This document shows, one piece after another, positions 7,836 through 15,681 of a DNA stretch of 25,603 nt (its first letter is position 1; each line of letters begins with the position of its first letter). A program made the position numbers and the translations under genes. Location of the stretch: the NCBI GenBank assembly GCA_038212325.1, contig JBBQUQ010000048.1, forward strand, positions 1 through 25,603, read 5' to 3'. The DNA comes from CAIVAT01 sp038212325 (GTDB lineage Bacteria > Bacteroidota > Bacteroidia > Bacteroidales > FEN-979). The notes under the pieces were generated by a model that saw only the letters and a program-made list of their open reading frames with translations, did no database searches and was not told the origin of the DNA.

Positions 7836-8132
7836 ATGGCGATGAGAAGATCGAATGAACAGCCGTTAAAGGCGGCCATCGAGGAGTTTCTGGATAAATT
7901 TCACCTTCGCGACAAATTGAACCAGGCGAAGGTCATACAGGCATGGGAAAAGGTTGTGGGGGAGATGGTTGCAAAAAACACCAGCCAGTTGCACATCCGC
8001 AACAAGGTGCTTTATGTCAAGGTGAACTCCCCGGCGCTGCGGAACGAACTGCTCTTTGCCCGGAATAAAATCATGAATGCGCTCAACAAAGCGGCGGGAG
8101 CAATCGTAATTGAAGATATTGTGCTGAATTAA
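7836..8132 (+). CDS. DUF721 protein, DciA-like
   Basis: A 98-residue protein with the DUF721 pattern: an N-terminal helix (LKAAIEEFLDKFHLRDKLNQ), the core VIQAWEKVVGEMVAKNTSQLHIRNKVLYVKV and a closing LRNELLFARNKIMNALN. The family includes DciA, the ancestral loader or operator of the replicative helicase DnaB, and genes of this type often neighbour recF, dnaA or dnaN. A helicase-loading role is inferred from family and context. A second ATG two codons in (7842) is an equally possible start. The stop is 6 bp from that of the convergent FAH gene, with no clear terminator between them. Confidence 0.85.
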   Translation: MAMRRSNEQPLKAAIEEFLDKFHLRDKLNQAKVIQAWEKVVGEMVAKNTSQLHIRNKVLYVKVNSPALRNELLFARNKIMNALNKAAGAIVIEDIVLN

Positions 8133-8138
8133 GGCCTG

Positions 8139-8750
8139 TTATCTGACCTCGCACGACAGCATTTTATTCCCTTCAATCCAGGCTTCCATCTTATCTCCGA
8201 TCTTAACCGGGCCGACTCCGGCCGGTGTACCGGTGAAAATATAATCACCGGTGCGAAGGGTCATGTAGGTTGAAATATGGGCAATGATATCGTCGAAGTC
8301 ATAGATCATCAGTCCCGAATTCCCTTGCTGAACCGTCATCCCGTTCAGATCGAGGTGAAAGCTGATGTTCTTTACATCGCGGTAATGATATTTTGGAAGA
8401 AATTTACCGACCGGCGCAGACTGATCAAAACCTTTTGCAACGGCCCAGGGCAGCCCTTTCTCCTTGGCTGCATCCTGAAGGTCGCGGGCTGTCATGTCGA
8501 GACCGATCCCGATTTCGTCATAGTAGCCCGCAGCAAACTTTTTGTTGATGTTCTTTCCAGTCTTGCATATTTTCAACACAAGCTCAGCCTCATAATGGAT
8601 ATTCGCTGAAAAGGAGGGATAATAAAACGGACGGTTCCGGATCAGCAGGGCGGTATCGGGTTTCAGGAAGAAGACAGGAGCAGAGGGAATGGCATTGTTG
8701 AGCTCTTTGATGTGGTCAACATAATTACGGCCGATGCAGATAATTTTCAT
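8139..8750 (-). CDS. Fumarylacetoacetate hydrolase (FAH) family protein
   Basis: A 203-residue cytoplasmic enzyme of the small FAHD1-like type. The N-terminus MKIICIGRNYVDHIKEL, the metal-binding HYEAELVL (EAE carboxylates), IGLDMTARDLQ with the third acidic ligand, KGFDQSAPVGKF and the C-terminal GTPAGVGPVKIGD are all typical. Known relatives act as acylpyruvate hydrolases, oxaloacetate decarboxylases or oxaloacetate tautomerases; the sequence alone does not decide between these. It follows the exonuclease gene by 39 bp and may be the third gene of the E2-led unit. Confidence 0.88.
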   Translation of the reverse strand: MKIICIGRNYVDHIKELNNAIPSAPVFFLKPDTALLIRNRPFYYPSFSANIHYEAELVLKICKTGKNINKKFAAGYYDEIGIGLDMTARDLQDAAKEKGLPWAVAKGFDQSAPVGKFLPKYHYRDVKNISFHLDLNGMTVQQGNSGLMIYDFDDIIAHISTYMTLRTGDYIFTGTPAGVGPVKIGDKMEAWIEGNKMLSCEVR

Positions 8751-8789
8751 CTGATTGCTATTTCAATGACAGGGCAAATAATAAATTCG

Positions 8790-9620
8790 TCAGAACAGGT
8801 CAAGTTTTACCGAGGTATTGGTATTGCTCCTGAGTTTCAATACGGTCAGAACCTTTTTGGTTGAACTCGGGAATTCGCCCCGCATCATCCAGTTGTAGTA
8901 GGAGGGTTCATCCTTCAATACCTGTGCAACAGCTTTCCCTTTATGCTTGCCGAAATTAAACACCTCTACATTCTGGTCGTTATACACAATGTGCCCGACA
9001 AGATCCACTGCTTTGGTGGCATGGGAGAAATCGCTGAGCGCCTTGATGTCGTTGATTACAGGCTGCGAAAGATTCCCTTTCCTGTCCTTGAAAGTTACAT
9101 CGGCATAATGGTCAAGCTGGGCTTTCAGAATTTCAAAGGTGGCCAGGGTATCTGCTTCGGCGCTATGTGCGTTGACCAGGTCCTTTGCACAGTAAAATTT
9201 ATAGGCTGCGCCAAGGTTGCGGGGTTCCATTTTGTGAAAGATATTCTGAACATCAACAAACCGTCGGCCTTTGAGGTCAAAATCGATATCAACCCTGAGA
9301 AATTCTTCCGCTAAAAGGGGAATGTCGAAATGGTTCGAATTGTAACCTGCCAGGTCGCAATTATCGAGAAACTGGGCAAGTTCACGGGCAACCTGTTTAA
9401 AGGTAGGACAATCTTTCACGTCATCGTCGGAAATCCCGTGGATTTCTGTCACTTCAGGCGGGATATGCATTTCGGGATTGATGCGCAGGGTTTTGATCTT
9501 TACCGTTCCGTCGACCTGCTGCCGGACGATGGAAATTTCAACAATGCGGTCGGTGGCAACTTTGATTCCTGTTGTTTCAAGATCAAAAAATGCGATGGGC
9601 TTGGTAAGGTTCAGTTCCAT
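8790..9620 (-). CDS. DEDDh 3'-5' exonuclease (DnaQ/ExoX-like) with extra C-terminal domain
   Basis: A 276-residue nuclease. All DEDDh residues are in place: D13 and E15 in FFDLETTG, D99 in AGYNSNHFDIPLL, H152 and D157 in HSAEADTLAT. After the catalytic domain (about 1-175) a linker leads to a small C-terminal module (about 218-262: FNFGKHKGKAVAQVLKDEPSYYNWMMRGEF) like the one found C-terminally in ExoX-type exonucleases and in stand-alone small proteins. It is more likely a repair exonuclease than the polymerase III epsilon subunit, since no clear clamp-binding or alpha-binding segment is seen. The ATG overlaps the E2 stop by one base (TAATG). Confidence 0.9.
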   Translation of the reverse strand: MELNLTKPIAFFDLETTGIKVATDRIVEISIVRQQVDGTVKIKTLRINPEMHIPPEVTEIHGISDDDVKDCPTFKQVARELAQFLDNCDLAGYNSNHFDIPLLAEEFLRVDIDFDLKGRRFVDVQNIFHKMEPRNLGAAYKFYCAKDLVNAHSAEADTLATFEILKAQLDHYADVTFKDRKGNLSQPVINDIKALSDFSHATKAVDLVGHIVYNDQNVEVFNFGKHKGKAVAQVLKDEPSYYNWMMRGEFPSSTKKVLTVLKLRSNTNTSVKLDLF

Positions 9621-10960
9621 TAAATAAGTTGGTTGGTGTCAAATGATTCAAGATGCTGTACAATGCGATTCAGAAATTGGCCTCCGAGTGAACCGTCAAT
9701 CACCCGGTGGTCATAGGTTACCGAGATCATCATGATCGGGCGGATGGCAATCGTGTCACCTTCGGGTGTCTCGATCACAACGGCCCTCTTTTTTATGGCG
9801 CCAACTGCGACGATGGCAGTTTGCGGCTGATTGATGATGGGAGTTCCCATGATTGAGCCGAACGACCCCAGGTTGGTGATTGAAATGGTGCCGCCTGAAA
9901 TTTCATCCGGTACCAGCTTGCTTATCCGTGCCCGGCCGGCAAGATCATTAACCGCCTTTACAATCCCGAGAAGGCTCTTTTCATGCGCACTGCGAATCAC
10001 CGGCACGATCAGGTTAAAGTTTGCCAGTGAAACCGCCATGCCGATATTGACATTCTTGTGGATGATCACTTTGGTGCCATCCACCGACACGTTGACCAAA
10101 GGGAAATCTCTTACCGCCTTGGCAATGGCTTCAATAAAAATCGGGGTGAAGGTGAGTTTCTCATTTTCCCGCTGTAGGAACGACTCTTTGTTTTTATCGC
10201 GCCACTGAACCACGCGGGTCATGTCAACTTCCTGGAAAGAGGTGACATGCGGGGAGGTTTGTACCGATTTCACCATGTGGCTGGCAATCAGCTGCCTGAT
10301 GCGGTCCATTTCAACAATGCGATCTTCTCCGGAAATGATCTGCTGAATGGCTTGCGGCGCCACAACAGGGGCTGCAGCAGCCACAACCTGGGCGTGATGC
10401 TCTACCGGCTTAATCCCTGCCTTACGGTCATTCAGATAGTTCAGCAAATCCTGTTTGGTCAGCCTGTCATCTTTTCCGCTTCCGGCGATGCCGTCCAATT
10501 CAGTAAAGGAGATGTTTTCCTGCTGGGCAATACTCCTGACCAGGGGGGAATAGAATCTTGTCCCTGATGCCGATACAGTCTCAGTGTGGGGATGCACATC
10601 GGATTCGGGAGGCGGTGCGGGATTTCCTGACAATGCAGCGACGGTTGTTTCTGACCTGCATGTTGCCGCAGCAGGTTCATCCACTGCGGCGCTTTTGTCA
10701 GGCACAACGTTGGCTCCTTCTGATGTCTCAATGATGGCAAAAATCGCACCTACAGGAACAAGGTCGCCCTCATTGAATAATTTCTTTATCAGTTTCCCTG
10801 AAACAAGCGAAGGAATTTCAGAATCAACTTTATCTGTGGCGATCTCAACAATGGGATCATCCTCGGCGATCATCTCTCCTTCATTCTTCAACCATTTGGT
10901 GATGGTCGCTTCGATGATACTTTCTCCGAGTTTTGGTACAACTACCTCATAATTTGCCAT
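9620..10960 (-). CDS. 2-oxo acid dehydrogenase E2 (dihydrolipoamide acyltransferase)
   Basis: A 446-residue acyltransferase core of a 2-oxo acid dehydrogenase complex. The lipoyl domain (residues 1-80) has the modified lysine K44 in TDKVDSE. A Pro/Ala-rich linker follows, then a peripheral subunit-binding domain (about 135-177, FYSPLVRSIAQQENI...LTKQDLLNYL), and a catalytic domain from about 215 ending in HRVIDG (H418, D422). One lipoyl domain and overall similarity fit a branched-chain or similar 2-oxo acid complex, but pyruvate or 2-oxoglutarate cannot be excluded. No E1 or E3 gene is adjacent. The ATG at 10960 is chosen because the lipoyl domain begins there; an upstream TTG would overlap the putative promoter. 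Confidence 0.92.
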   Translation of the reverse strand: MANYEVVVPKLGESIIEATITKWLKNEGEMIAEDDPIVEIATDKVDSEIPSLVSGKLIKKLFNEGDLVPVGAIFAIIETSEGANVVPDKSAAVDEPAAATCRSETTVAALSGNPAPPPESDVHPHTETVSASGTRFYSPLVRSIAQQENISFTELDGIAGSGKDDRLTKQDLLNYLNDRKAGIKPVEHHAQVVAAAAPVVAPQAIQQIISGEDRIVEMDRIRQLIASHMVKSVQTSPHVTSFQEVDMTRVVQWRDKNKESFLQRENEKLTFTPIFIEAIAKAVRDFPLVNVSVDGTKVIIHKNVNIGMAVSLANFNLIVPVIRSAHEKSLLGIVKAVNDLAGRARISKLVPDEISGGTISITNLGSFGSIMGTPIINQPQTAIVAVGAIKKRAVVIETPEGDTIAIRPIMMISVTYDHRVIDGSLGGQFLNRIVQHLESFDTNQLI

Positions 10961-10984
10961 ATACGAGCATTTTTGTATTTTGTG

Positions 10985-10992
10985 CAAAGGTA
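10985..10992 (-). promoter_or_regulatory. Candidate -7 element for the E2-exonuclease-FAH unit
   Basis: On the minus strand TACCTTTG matches TAnnTTTG and sits 24 bp upstream of the E2 ATG. The same octamer serves the tRNA-Leu gene at 17043-17050. The nearest TTTG upstream (11021-11018) is 25 bp away, somewhat far. Confidence 0.45.
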
Positions 10993-11002
10993 ATGTTTTT
11001 TC

Positions 11003-11025
11003 TTATTTTGAAACGTTCAAAATAA
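11003..11025. promoter_or_regulatory. AT-rich inverted repeat between the glycosyltransferase and E2 genes
   Basis: A perfect 10-bp inverted repeat (TTATTTTGAA, loop ACG, TTCAAAATAA) lies 10 bp past the glycosyltransferase stop and just upstream of the candidate E2 -7 element, where a -33 region or operator would be. There is no following T tract on the minus strand, so a factor-independent terminator is less likely than a regulator site, but neither is shown. Confidence 0.35.
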
Positions 11026-11034
11026 AAATAACTT

Positions 11035-13002
11035 TCAACTCCTGCCTAAATTCCTGAACCCTTTGATGATAATATTGAGATCATTGGTTAATTTATAGTC
11101 ACGGGCATAAAGTAGGTCAAGCCGGTTGGTGGTCTCCTCCGGTACATTTTTATTCCTGAAAGCATCGAGCGGGTTCAGCACGCCTTGTTTGATTGCCGGG
11201 AGCCTGCCGGCTTCATTTTCAGAATGAGGGGTAAAGCCGATCCATGATTTGATTGCCAGCAGTACTGAAAAAATATTTCGCAGCAATCCAACCGGGTTTC
11301 TGACGATAAACATGGCGACCGGAAATCCTGCCAGCATCGTAAGGGCAATGAGGAAATCGAGCATGCGCTTGTTTCTGCGGTTCGATTTTTTTATAATGGC
11401 GTTAATGTCAATAACATATAGATCCCCTGATGTGTTAATCGAATTGCTTCCGATGATGGAAAGGCTCTCGGGAGGTGCGATTTTATAGTCAACCTGTTCG
11501 TTTTTTAATTCCGACATCTTGTCGATGATCACTTGCGCCGGTACATCCTTGGCGCAGAATATTACTTCGTTGATCTTGTGAATGTTAATAATTTCTTTGA
11601 TTTGCCCGAGGTGGCCGATAAACCCGTTTGTGTTATTCCTGTGATGGTGGTAGCTGACAAGACCGGTGAACGATGGATTCATCCCTGTTTGCTGAAGAAG
11701 TTCGGCTACCCGCTCCGATTCTTCTTTTTCACCGATAATGATGAACCGCTTATTTTTTTCGGAATTCAGTTTGTATCCGCTGATGTTAAAATAGTGCAGC
11801 ACCATCCGTTCAGCCAGCATGATAAGGGTACCCCAAACTGCTCCAAGGATGATGAGTGCCCTTGAAAACCGGTAATGTTCGTTCAGCAGGGAATATAAAA
11901 CCAGGATAATGATGGTGCCGGCGATCATTCCCTGTACAATGCGCCGCAGCCGGGTAGGCTTATCATAACCGCCGCTGAGGTATATACAAAGAAGCCAAAT
12001 CACAATATAGACCGGAACAGCAATGTGAATAAACGCATACGGATAATGTCCGCCGTCGGGAAAAATGAAATGTCGCTCCCAGTAATCCTTGATCAGGAAA
12101 ATGCCTGCAAATATCAGCAAGGCATCGAGGAAGGGAAGCATGAACCTGTTAAAAAACCTTGTCAGGATGGATATGAAGGCACGGAAATAGATGGCAATAT
12201 TGATCATGATCGAAAAGGCACGGGCATTCTCCTTTGAGAAATGCTTTCGTGCAAAAACGATCATGGCGCTGTAAAACACAAATACATAGTTCAGGCTGCC
12301 CTTTTTTGTGCTTTCGCCTTTATAATGAATGATGCGGGTTTCGGGATAATAGTAGTTTTTATAGCCTGCTTTTGTGATTCGGTAGCTCAGGTCGATATCC
12401 TCGCCATACATAAAGAATGCTTCATCGAGAAGCCCGGTTTTGTCGAGGGCCTTTTTGCGCAACAGCATGAAAGCGCCGGCAAGGACATCGACGATATGTG
12501 TTTGATCCTTATCGAGATACCCAAGGTGATAGGTGCTGAAAAGCCGCGATTTAGGGAACAGGGACGATAACCCGAATACTTTGAAGAACGCGACAGAAGG
12601 ATATGGCAGACCGCGTTTGCTTTCAGGCAGAAATTTTCCCTTTCCGTCCAGCATTTTAACGCCAAGACCTCCGGCATCGGGATGATGGTCCATGAAATCA
12701 ACAACCTTGCGCAAGGTGTCGTCTTCTACAATGGTATCAGGGTTGAGCAAAAGCACATATTCCCCTTTCGACTTACGGATTGCCTGGTTGTTGGCCGAAG
12801 AGAACCCTTTATTGTCGCGGTTTTCGATAAGGTGGACCTCGGGAAATTTATCTTTAACCATTTTCACCGACCCGTCGACCGAATCGTTATCTACAACAAA
12901 AATTTCGGCATCGAGTCCGTTGCAGCCATTTAGAACCGAATGAAGGCATTGCTCCAGGAAATACTTGACATTGTAGTTAACGATGACAATTGATAGTTTC
13001 AT
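11035..13002 (-). CDS. GT2 glycosyltransferase fused to a membrane domain and degenerate sugar-phosphate transferase-like region
   Basis: A 655-residue protein. Residues 1-265 form a GT-A glycosyltransferase of family 2 (rhamnosyltransferase-like): IVIVNYNVKYFLEQCL, VVDNDSVDGS (37-46), NKGFSSANNQAI, LLLNPDT (84-90), and FFMYGEDIDLSYR (196-208). About four or five hydrophobic segments follow (265-282, 288-305, 322-342, 355-396). A Rossmann-like segment begins at RFIIIGEKEES (419). The C-terminus (KRMLDFLIAL, KSWIGF, KQGVLNPLDAF, LDLLYARDYKLTNDLNIIIKGF) recalls polyprenyl-phosphate hexose-1-phosphate transferases but lacks the KFRSM-type catalytic block. A role in envelope polysaccharide or glycan assembly is likely; the acceptor is unknown. 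It follows DUF4294 by 54 bp. Confidence 0.85.
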   Translation of the reverse strand: MKLSIVIVNYNVKYFLEQCLHSVLNGCNGLDAEIFVVDNDSVDGSVKMVKDKFPEVHLIENRDNKGFSSANNQAIRKSKGEYVLLLNPDTIVEDDTLRKVVDFMDHHPDAGGLGVKMLDGKGKFLPESKRGLPYPSVAFFKVFGLSSLFPKSRLFSTYHLGYLDKDQTHIVDVLAGAFMLLRKKALDKTGLLDEAFFMYGEDIDLSYRITKAGYKNYYYPETRIIHYKGESTKKGSLNYVFVFYSAMIVFARKHFSKENARAFSIMINIAIYFRAFISILTRFFNRFMLPFLDALLIFAGIFLIKDYWERHFIFPDGGHYPYAFIHIAVPVYIVIWLLCIYLSGGYDKPTRLRRIVQGMIAGTIIILVLYSLLNEHYRFSRALIILGAVWGTLIMLAERMVLHYFNISGYKLNSEKNKRFIIIGEKEESERVAELLQQTGMNPSFTGLVSYHHHRNNTNGFIGHLGQIKEIINIHKINEVIFCAKDVPAQVIIDKMSELKNEQVDYKIAPPESLSIIGSNSINTSGDLYVIDINAIIKKSNRRNKRMLDFLIALTMLAGFPVAMFIVRNPVGLLRNIFSVLLAIKSWIGFTPHSENEAGRLPAIKQGVLNPLDAFRNKNVPEETTNRLDLLYARDYKLTNDLNIIIKGFRNLGRS

Positions 13003-13056
13003 CCGGATTTTAGAGATTCGCCTGTAAAGTTAGGGTTAATATGTCAATCAGAAAAA

Positions 13057-13641
13057 CTAAATTGCTCCGGCTTCAATCATCAGCACAATCTGTTCGATGG
13101 CCTGGTCGCTGCCAGCCGGATCGTAACTGTTTTTAAGGTCATAACCGAAGAGTTTTCCCATGGTCTGCCAGATGAATGCTGCGAAACCGCCTCTGAGTTG
13201 CCTTACAATGTCAAATGTAGAATTGCCGGTTTCCCGGTAGATCAGTTTGATCAGGATTTTGCCCTGTGAAAATGTGAGGTCCCTGATCTCCTTTCCGAAC
13301 TTCAACTCTAACTCCTTTTCAGCTTTTTTCAAGTACAGTTTCCGCTCTTTTTCCGATGGCATGGTGTCGAGAACAGCCTTGTAGGCGGCAAGTTGTTGTC
13401 CGGCGGCCTTGGCATAGGGGTAAACCTTTTTAACATTGTACACCAGTTTATCATAACGTGCAGATGCCCTTCTGCCTGATGGGGCAGCGGGAGGGAAAAT
13501 GACGACCGGCGTTACATCGACCAGGGCAACGGTGTCGCCTTCAATGATTTGTATTGAAGGGATTGCTTTAACGGTGTCCTGTGAAATTGCCAGGACAGGG
13601 TATAAAAGAAATGAAACAAAAAGTAAAATTACACTACGCAT
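13057..13641 (-). CDS. DUF4294 exported protein
   Basis: A 194-residue protein of unknown function. An N-terminal signal peptide (MRSVILLFVSFLLYPVLAISQ) is followed by a proline-rich stretch. The family core comprises YNVKKVYPYAKAAGQQL, a lysine/glutamate-rich helix, LTFSQGKILIKLIYRETGNSTFDIV, LRGGFAAFIWQ and LFGYDLKNSYDP. It is expected in the periplasm. It lies 54 bp after clpX and 54 bp before the glycosyltransferase gene, so co-transcription is possible, but nothing in the sequence links it functionally to either. Confidence 0.88.
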   Translation of the reverse strand: MRSVILLFVSFLLYPVLAISQDTVKAIPSIQIIEGDTVALVDVTPVVIFPPAAPSGRRASARYDKLVYNVKKVYPYAKAAGQQLAAYKAVLDTMPSEKERKLYLKKAEKELELKFGKEIRDLTFSQGKILIKLIYRETGNSTFDIVRQLRGGFAAFIWQTMGKLFGYDLKNSYDPAGSDQAIEQIVLMIEAGAI

Positions 13642-13695
13642 TGATCTCCGGATTCAATAGTCCAATGGATAACGAAAACAATGCCGGGTTTGGTA

Positions 13696-14931
13696 TCAGG
13701 CTACCTTAAGATGGGCCATGCTGGTTTTCCTGAACTTCTCTTCAACAAATGCCGATGTTACCCTGAAAGGTTTAGCGTTGTTCTTTGAAGGCAATTCAAA
13801 CATGGCATCGACCATGATGCCTTCGAGAATTGATCGTAATCCCCTGGCACCCAGTTTAAACTCGATCGCCTTGTCAACAATGAACAGCAATGCCTCTTCG
13901 TCGAAAGTCAGCTTAATGTTGTCCAGGTCAAAAAGTTTGGTGTACTGCCTGATGAGTGAATTTTTAGGCTCGGTGAGGATCCTGCGAAGGGTTTCACGGT
14001 CGAGGGTGTGCATAAATGTTACAATCGGCAACCTGCCCACAAGTTCCGGGATCAGGCCGAAGGCCTTCAGGTCGACCGGCGTGATGTACTGAAGGATATT
14101 GTCCTTGTCGATGTTCTCATGTTTGCTGTCGGTTTTATACCCGATTTTATTGGTTTGCAGCCGGTTTGAGATCTTTTTCTCGATTCCGTCAAAGGCTCCC
14201 CCGGTGATGAAGAGAATGTTCTGGGTGTTGACCTGGATCATCTTTTGTTCAGGATGTTTCCGCCCGCCCTGGGGCGGAACATTGACGATAGATCCTTCAA
14301 GCATTTTCAGGAGCGCCTGTTGCACGCCTTCGCCACTTACATCCCTGGTGATGGATGGATTATCTCCTTTCCGTGCAATTTTATCGATTTCATCAATGAA
14401 AATAATGCCGCGTTCAGCAGCGGCAAGATTGTAATCGGCAACCTGGAGCAGCCTCGACAGGATGCTCTCCACATCTTCGCCTACATAGCCGGCTTCGGTT
14501 AGTGCCGTTGCATCGGCGATGCAGAACGGAACGTTCAGCATCTTGGCGATGGTTCGTGCCAGCAGGGTTTTACCGGTACCTGTTTCACCGACGATGACGA
14601 TGTTCGATTTTTCGATCTCAACATCGCCTTCCTTTGCCTCTTTGGCGTGCGATAGCCGTTTATAATGGTTATACACGGCAACCGCCAGAATTTTCTTGGC
14701 CTCATCCTGGCCGATGACGTACTGGTCGAGGTAGTTTTTGATCTCGACCGGTTTCATCACCACGAACTCGGGAAGATCTTTCCGTTTCTCCGTCAACATC
14801 TCTTCCGAAAGGATGATCTGCGCCTGCTGAACACAGTTGTCGCAGATATGTCCTTCAAGACCGGCAATCAGGATCTTCGTGTCACGCTTAGCCCGTCCGC
14901 AAAAGGAACATTTGTCTGTTGACTTCGCCAT
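13696..14931 (-). CDS. clpX: ATP-dependent Clp protease ATP-binding subunit ClpX
   Basis: A 411-residue AAA+ unfoldase that feeds substrates to ClpP. The N-terminal C4 zinc-binding domain has C8, C11, C30 and C33. Walker A is GETGTGKTLLART, the pore loop GYVGED, Walker B IIFIDEIDKIA, the substrate-selecting loop GGRKHPEQ and sensor 2 GARGLRSILEG. A KIGY segment stands in the place of the ClpP-binding IGF loop. The ATG at 14931 gives MAKSTDKCSFCG, the normal N-terminus; an ATG at 14967 lies inside clpP and is rejected. It starts 1 bp after the clpP stop, so clpP and clpX are coupled. SmpB, which supplies ssrA-tagged ClpXP substrates, is also in this window. Confidence 0.97.
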   Translation of the reverse strand: MAKSTDKCSFCGRAKRDTKILIAGLEGHICDNCVQQAQIILSEEMLTEKRKDLPEFVVMKPVEIKNYLDQYVIGQDEAKKILAVAVYNHYKRLSHAKEAKEGDVEIEKSNIVIVGETGTGKTLLARTIAKMLNVPFCIADATALTEAGYVGEDVESILSRLLQVADYNLAAAERGIIFIDEIDKIARKGDNPSITRDVSGEGVQQALLKMLEGSIVNVPPQGGRKHPEQKMIQVNTQNILFITGGAFDGIEKKISNRLQTNKIGYKTDSKHENIDKDNILQYITPVDLKAFGLIPELVGRLPIVTFMHTLDRETLRRILTEPKNSLIRQYTKLFDLDNIKLTFDEEALLFIVDKAIEFKLGARGLRSILEGIMVDAMFELPSKNNAKPFRVTSAFVEEKFRKTSMAHLKVA

Positions 14932-14932
14932 G

Positions 14933-15607
14933 TTACTTCTCTTTTTTTGAACGGACCAGTACTTCATCTATCATCCCGTATGCCTGAGCCTCCAGGCTGG
15001 TCATCCAGTAGTCGCGGTCGGCATCCTTGAGAATCCGCTTGTAGGATTGGCCCGAATGAAGAGAAATTATTTCATACAGTTCTTTTTTAAGCTTCTGTAT
15101 TTCACGCGCAGTGATGTCGATATCCGATGCCTGCCCTTCGGCACTTCCCATGGGCTGGTGGATCAGTATCCGCGAATGTTTCAGGGCAGTCCTCTTGCCT
15201 TTTTCACCGGCGCACAGCAGAATAGCTCCCATGGAGGCGGCCATCCCGGTGCAGATCGTCGAAACATGCGGGTTGATGTACTGCATCGTATCGTAAATGC
15301 CGAGTCCGGCGTATACCGACCCCCCGGGGGTGTTCAGGTAGATCTGGATGTCCTTGCGGGAGTCAACCGATTCAAGGAACAAAAGCTGCGCCTGGATAAT
15401 GTTGGCTACATAATCATCAATGGGAACGCCAAGGAAAATGATCCGGTCCATCATCAACCGTGAAAAAACATCCATGGTGGCAATGTTCAATTGCCGCTCT
15501 TCGATGATCGTTGGAGATATGTAATTGGATGCTATCGATTTGTATTTTGCCAGCGACAGGCTGCTGATGCCTTTGTGCCCGATGGCATATTTTGAAAATT
15601 CGTCCAT
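14933..15607 (-). CDS. clpP: ATP-dependent Clp protease proteolytic subunit ClpP
   Basis: A 224-residue serine peptidase forming the tetradecameric chamber of ClpXP. Counting from the ATG at 15607, the triad is S125 (GMAASMGA), H150 (LIHQPMG) and D199 (DADRDYW). Conserved MDVFSRLMMDRIIFLG, LNTPGGSVYAGLGIYD and ASDIDITAREI are present. I chose 15607 (MDEFSKYAIGHKG) because it matches the usual Bacteroidota N-terminus; the frame stays open upstream only to a TTG at 15631. It lies 73 bp downstream of tig, with a perfect palindrome between them. Confidence 0.96.
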   Translation of the reverse strand: MDEFSKYAIGHKGISSLSLAKYKSIASNYISPTIIEERQLNIATMDVFSRLMMDRIIFLGVPIDDYVANIIQAQLLFLESVDSRKDIQIYLNTPGGSVYAGLGIYDTMQYINPHVSTICTGMAASMGAILLCAGEKGKRTALKHSRILIHQPMGSAEGQASDIDITAREIQKLKKELYEIISLHSGQSYKRILKDADRDYWMTSLEAQAYGMIDEVLVRSKKEK

Positions 15608-15659
15608 ATTTTTGCGTGTTGTATTGGTCAAATTACGTTAAGGTTGAGACCCATCAGTT

Positions 15660-15681
15660 GAGACACATCGCGATGTGTCTC
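15660..15681. repeat. Perfect 22-bp palindrome between tig and clpP
   Basis: Two exact 11-bp arms (GAGACACATCG and its reverse complement) with no spacer. The palindrome touches the tig stop codon and precedes clpP by about 50 bp. In mRNA it would form a strong hairpin with a small CG loop. No T run follows, so it is not a standard terminator. It resembles dispersed GAGAC...GTCTC palindromes seen in many bacterial genomes; it may process, stabilise or attenuate the tig-clpPX message. Confidence 0.85.

Noticed and set aside
13025..13032. TAACTTTA as a promoter for the glycosyltransferase gene
   Set aside because: It misses the final G of TAnnTTTG and has no -33 partner at a fitting distance.
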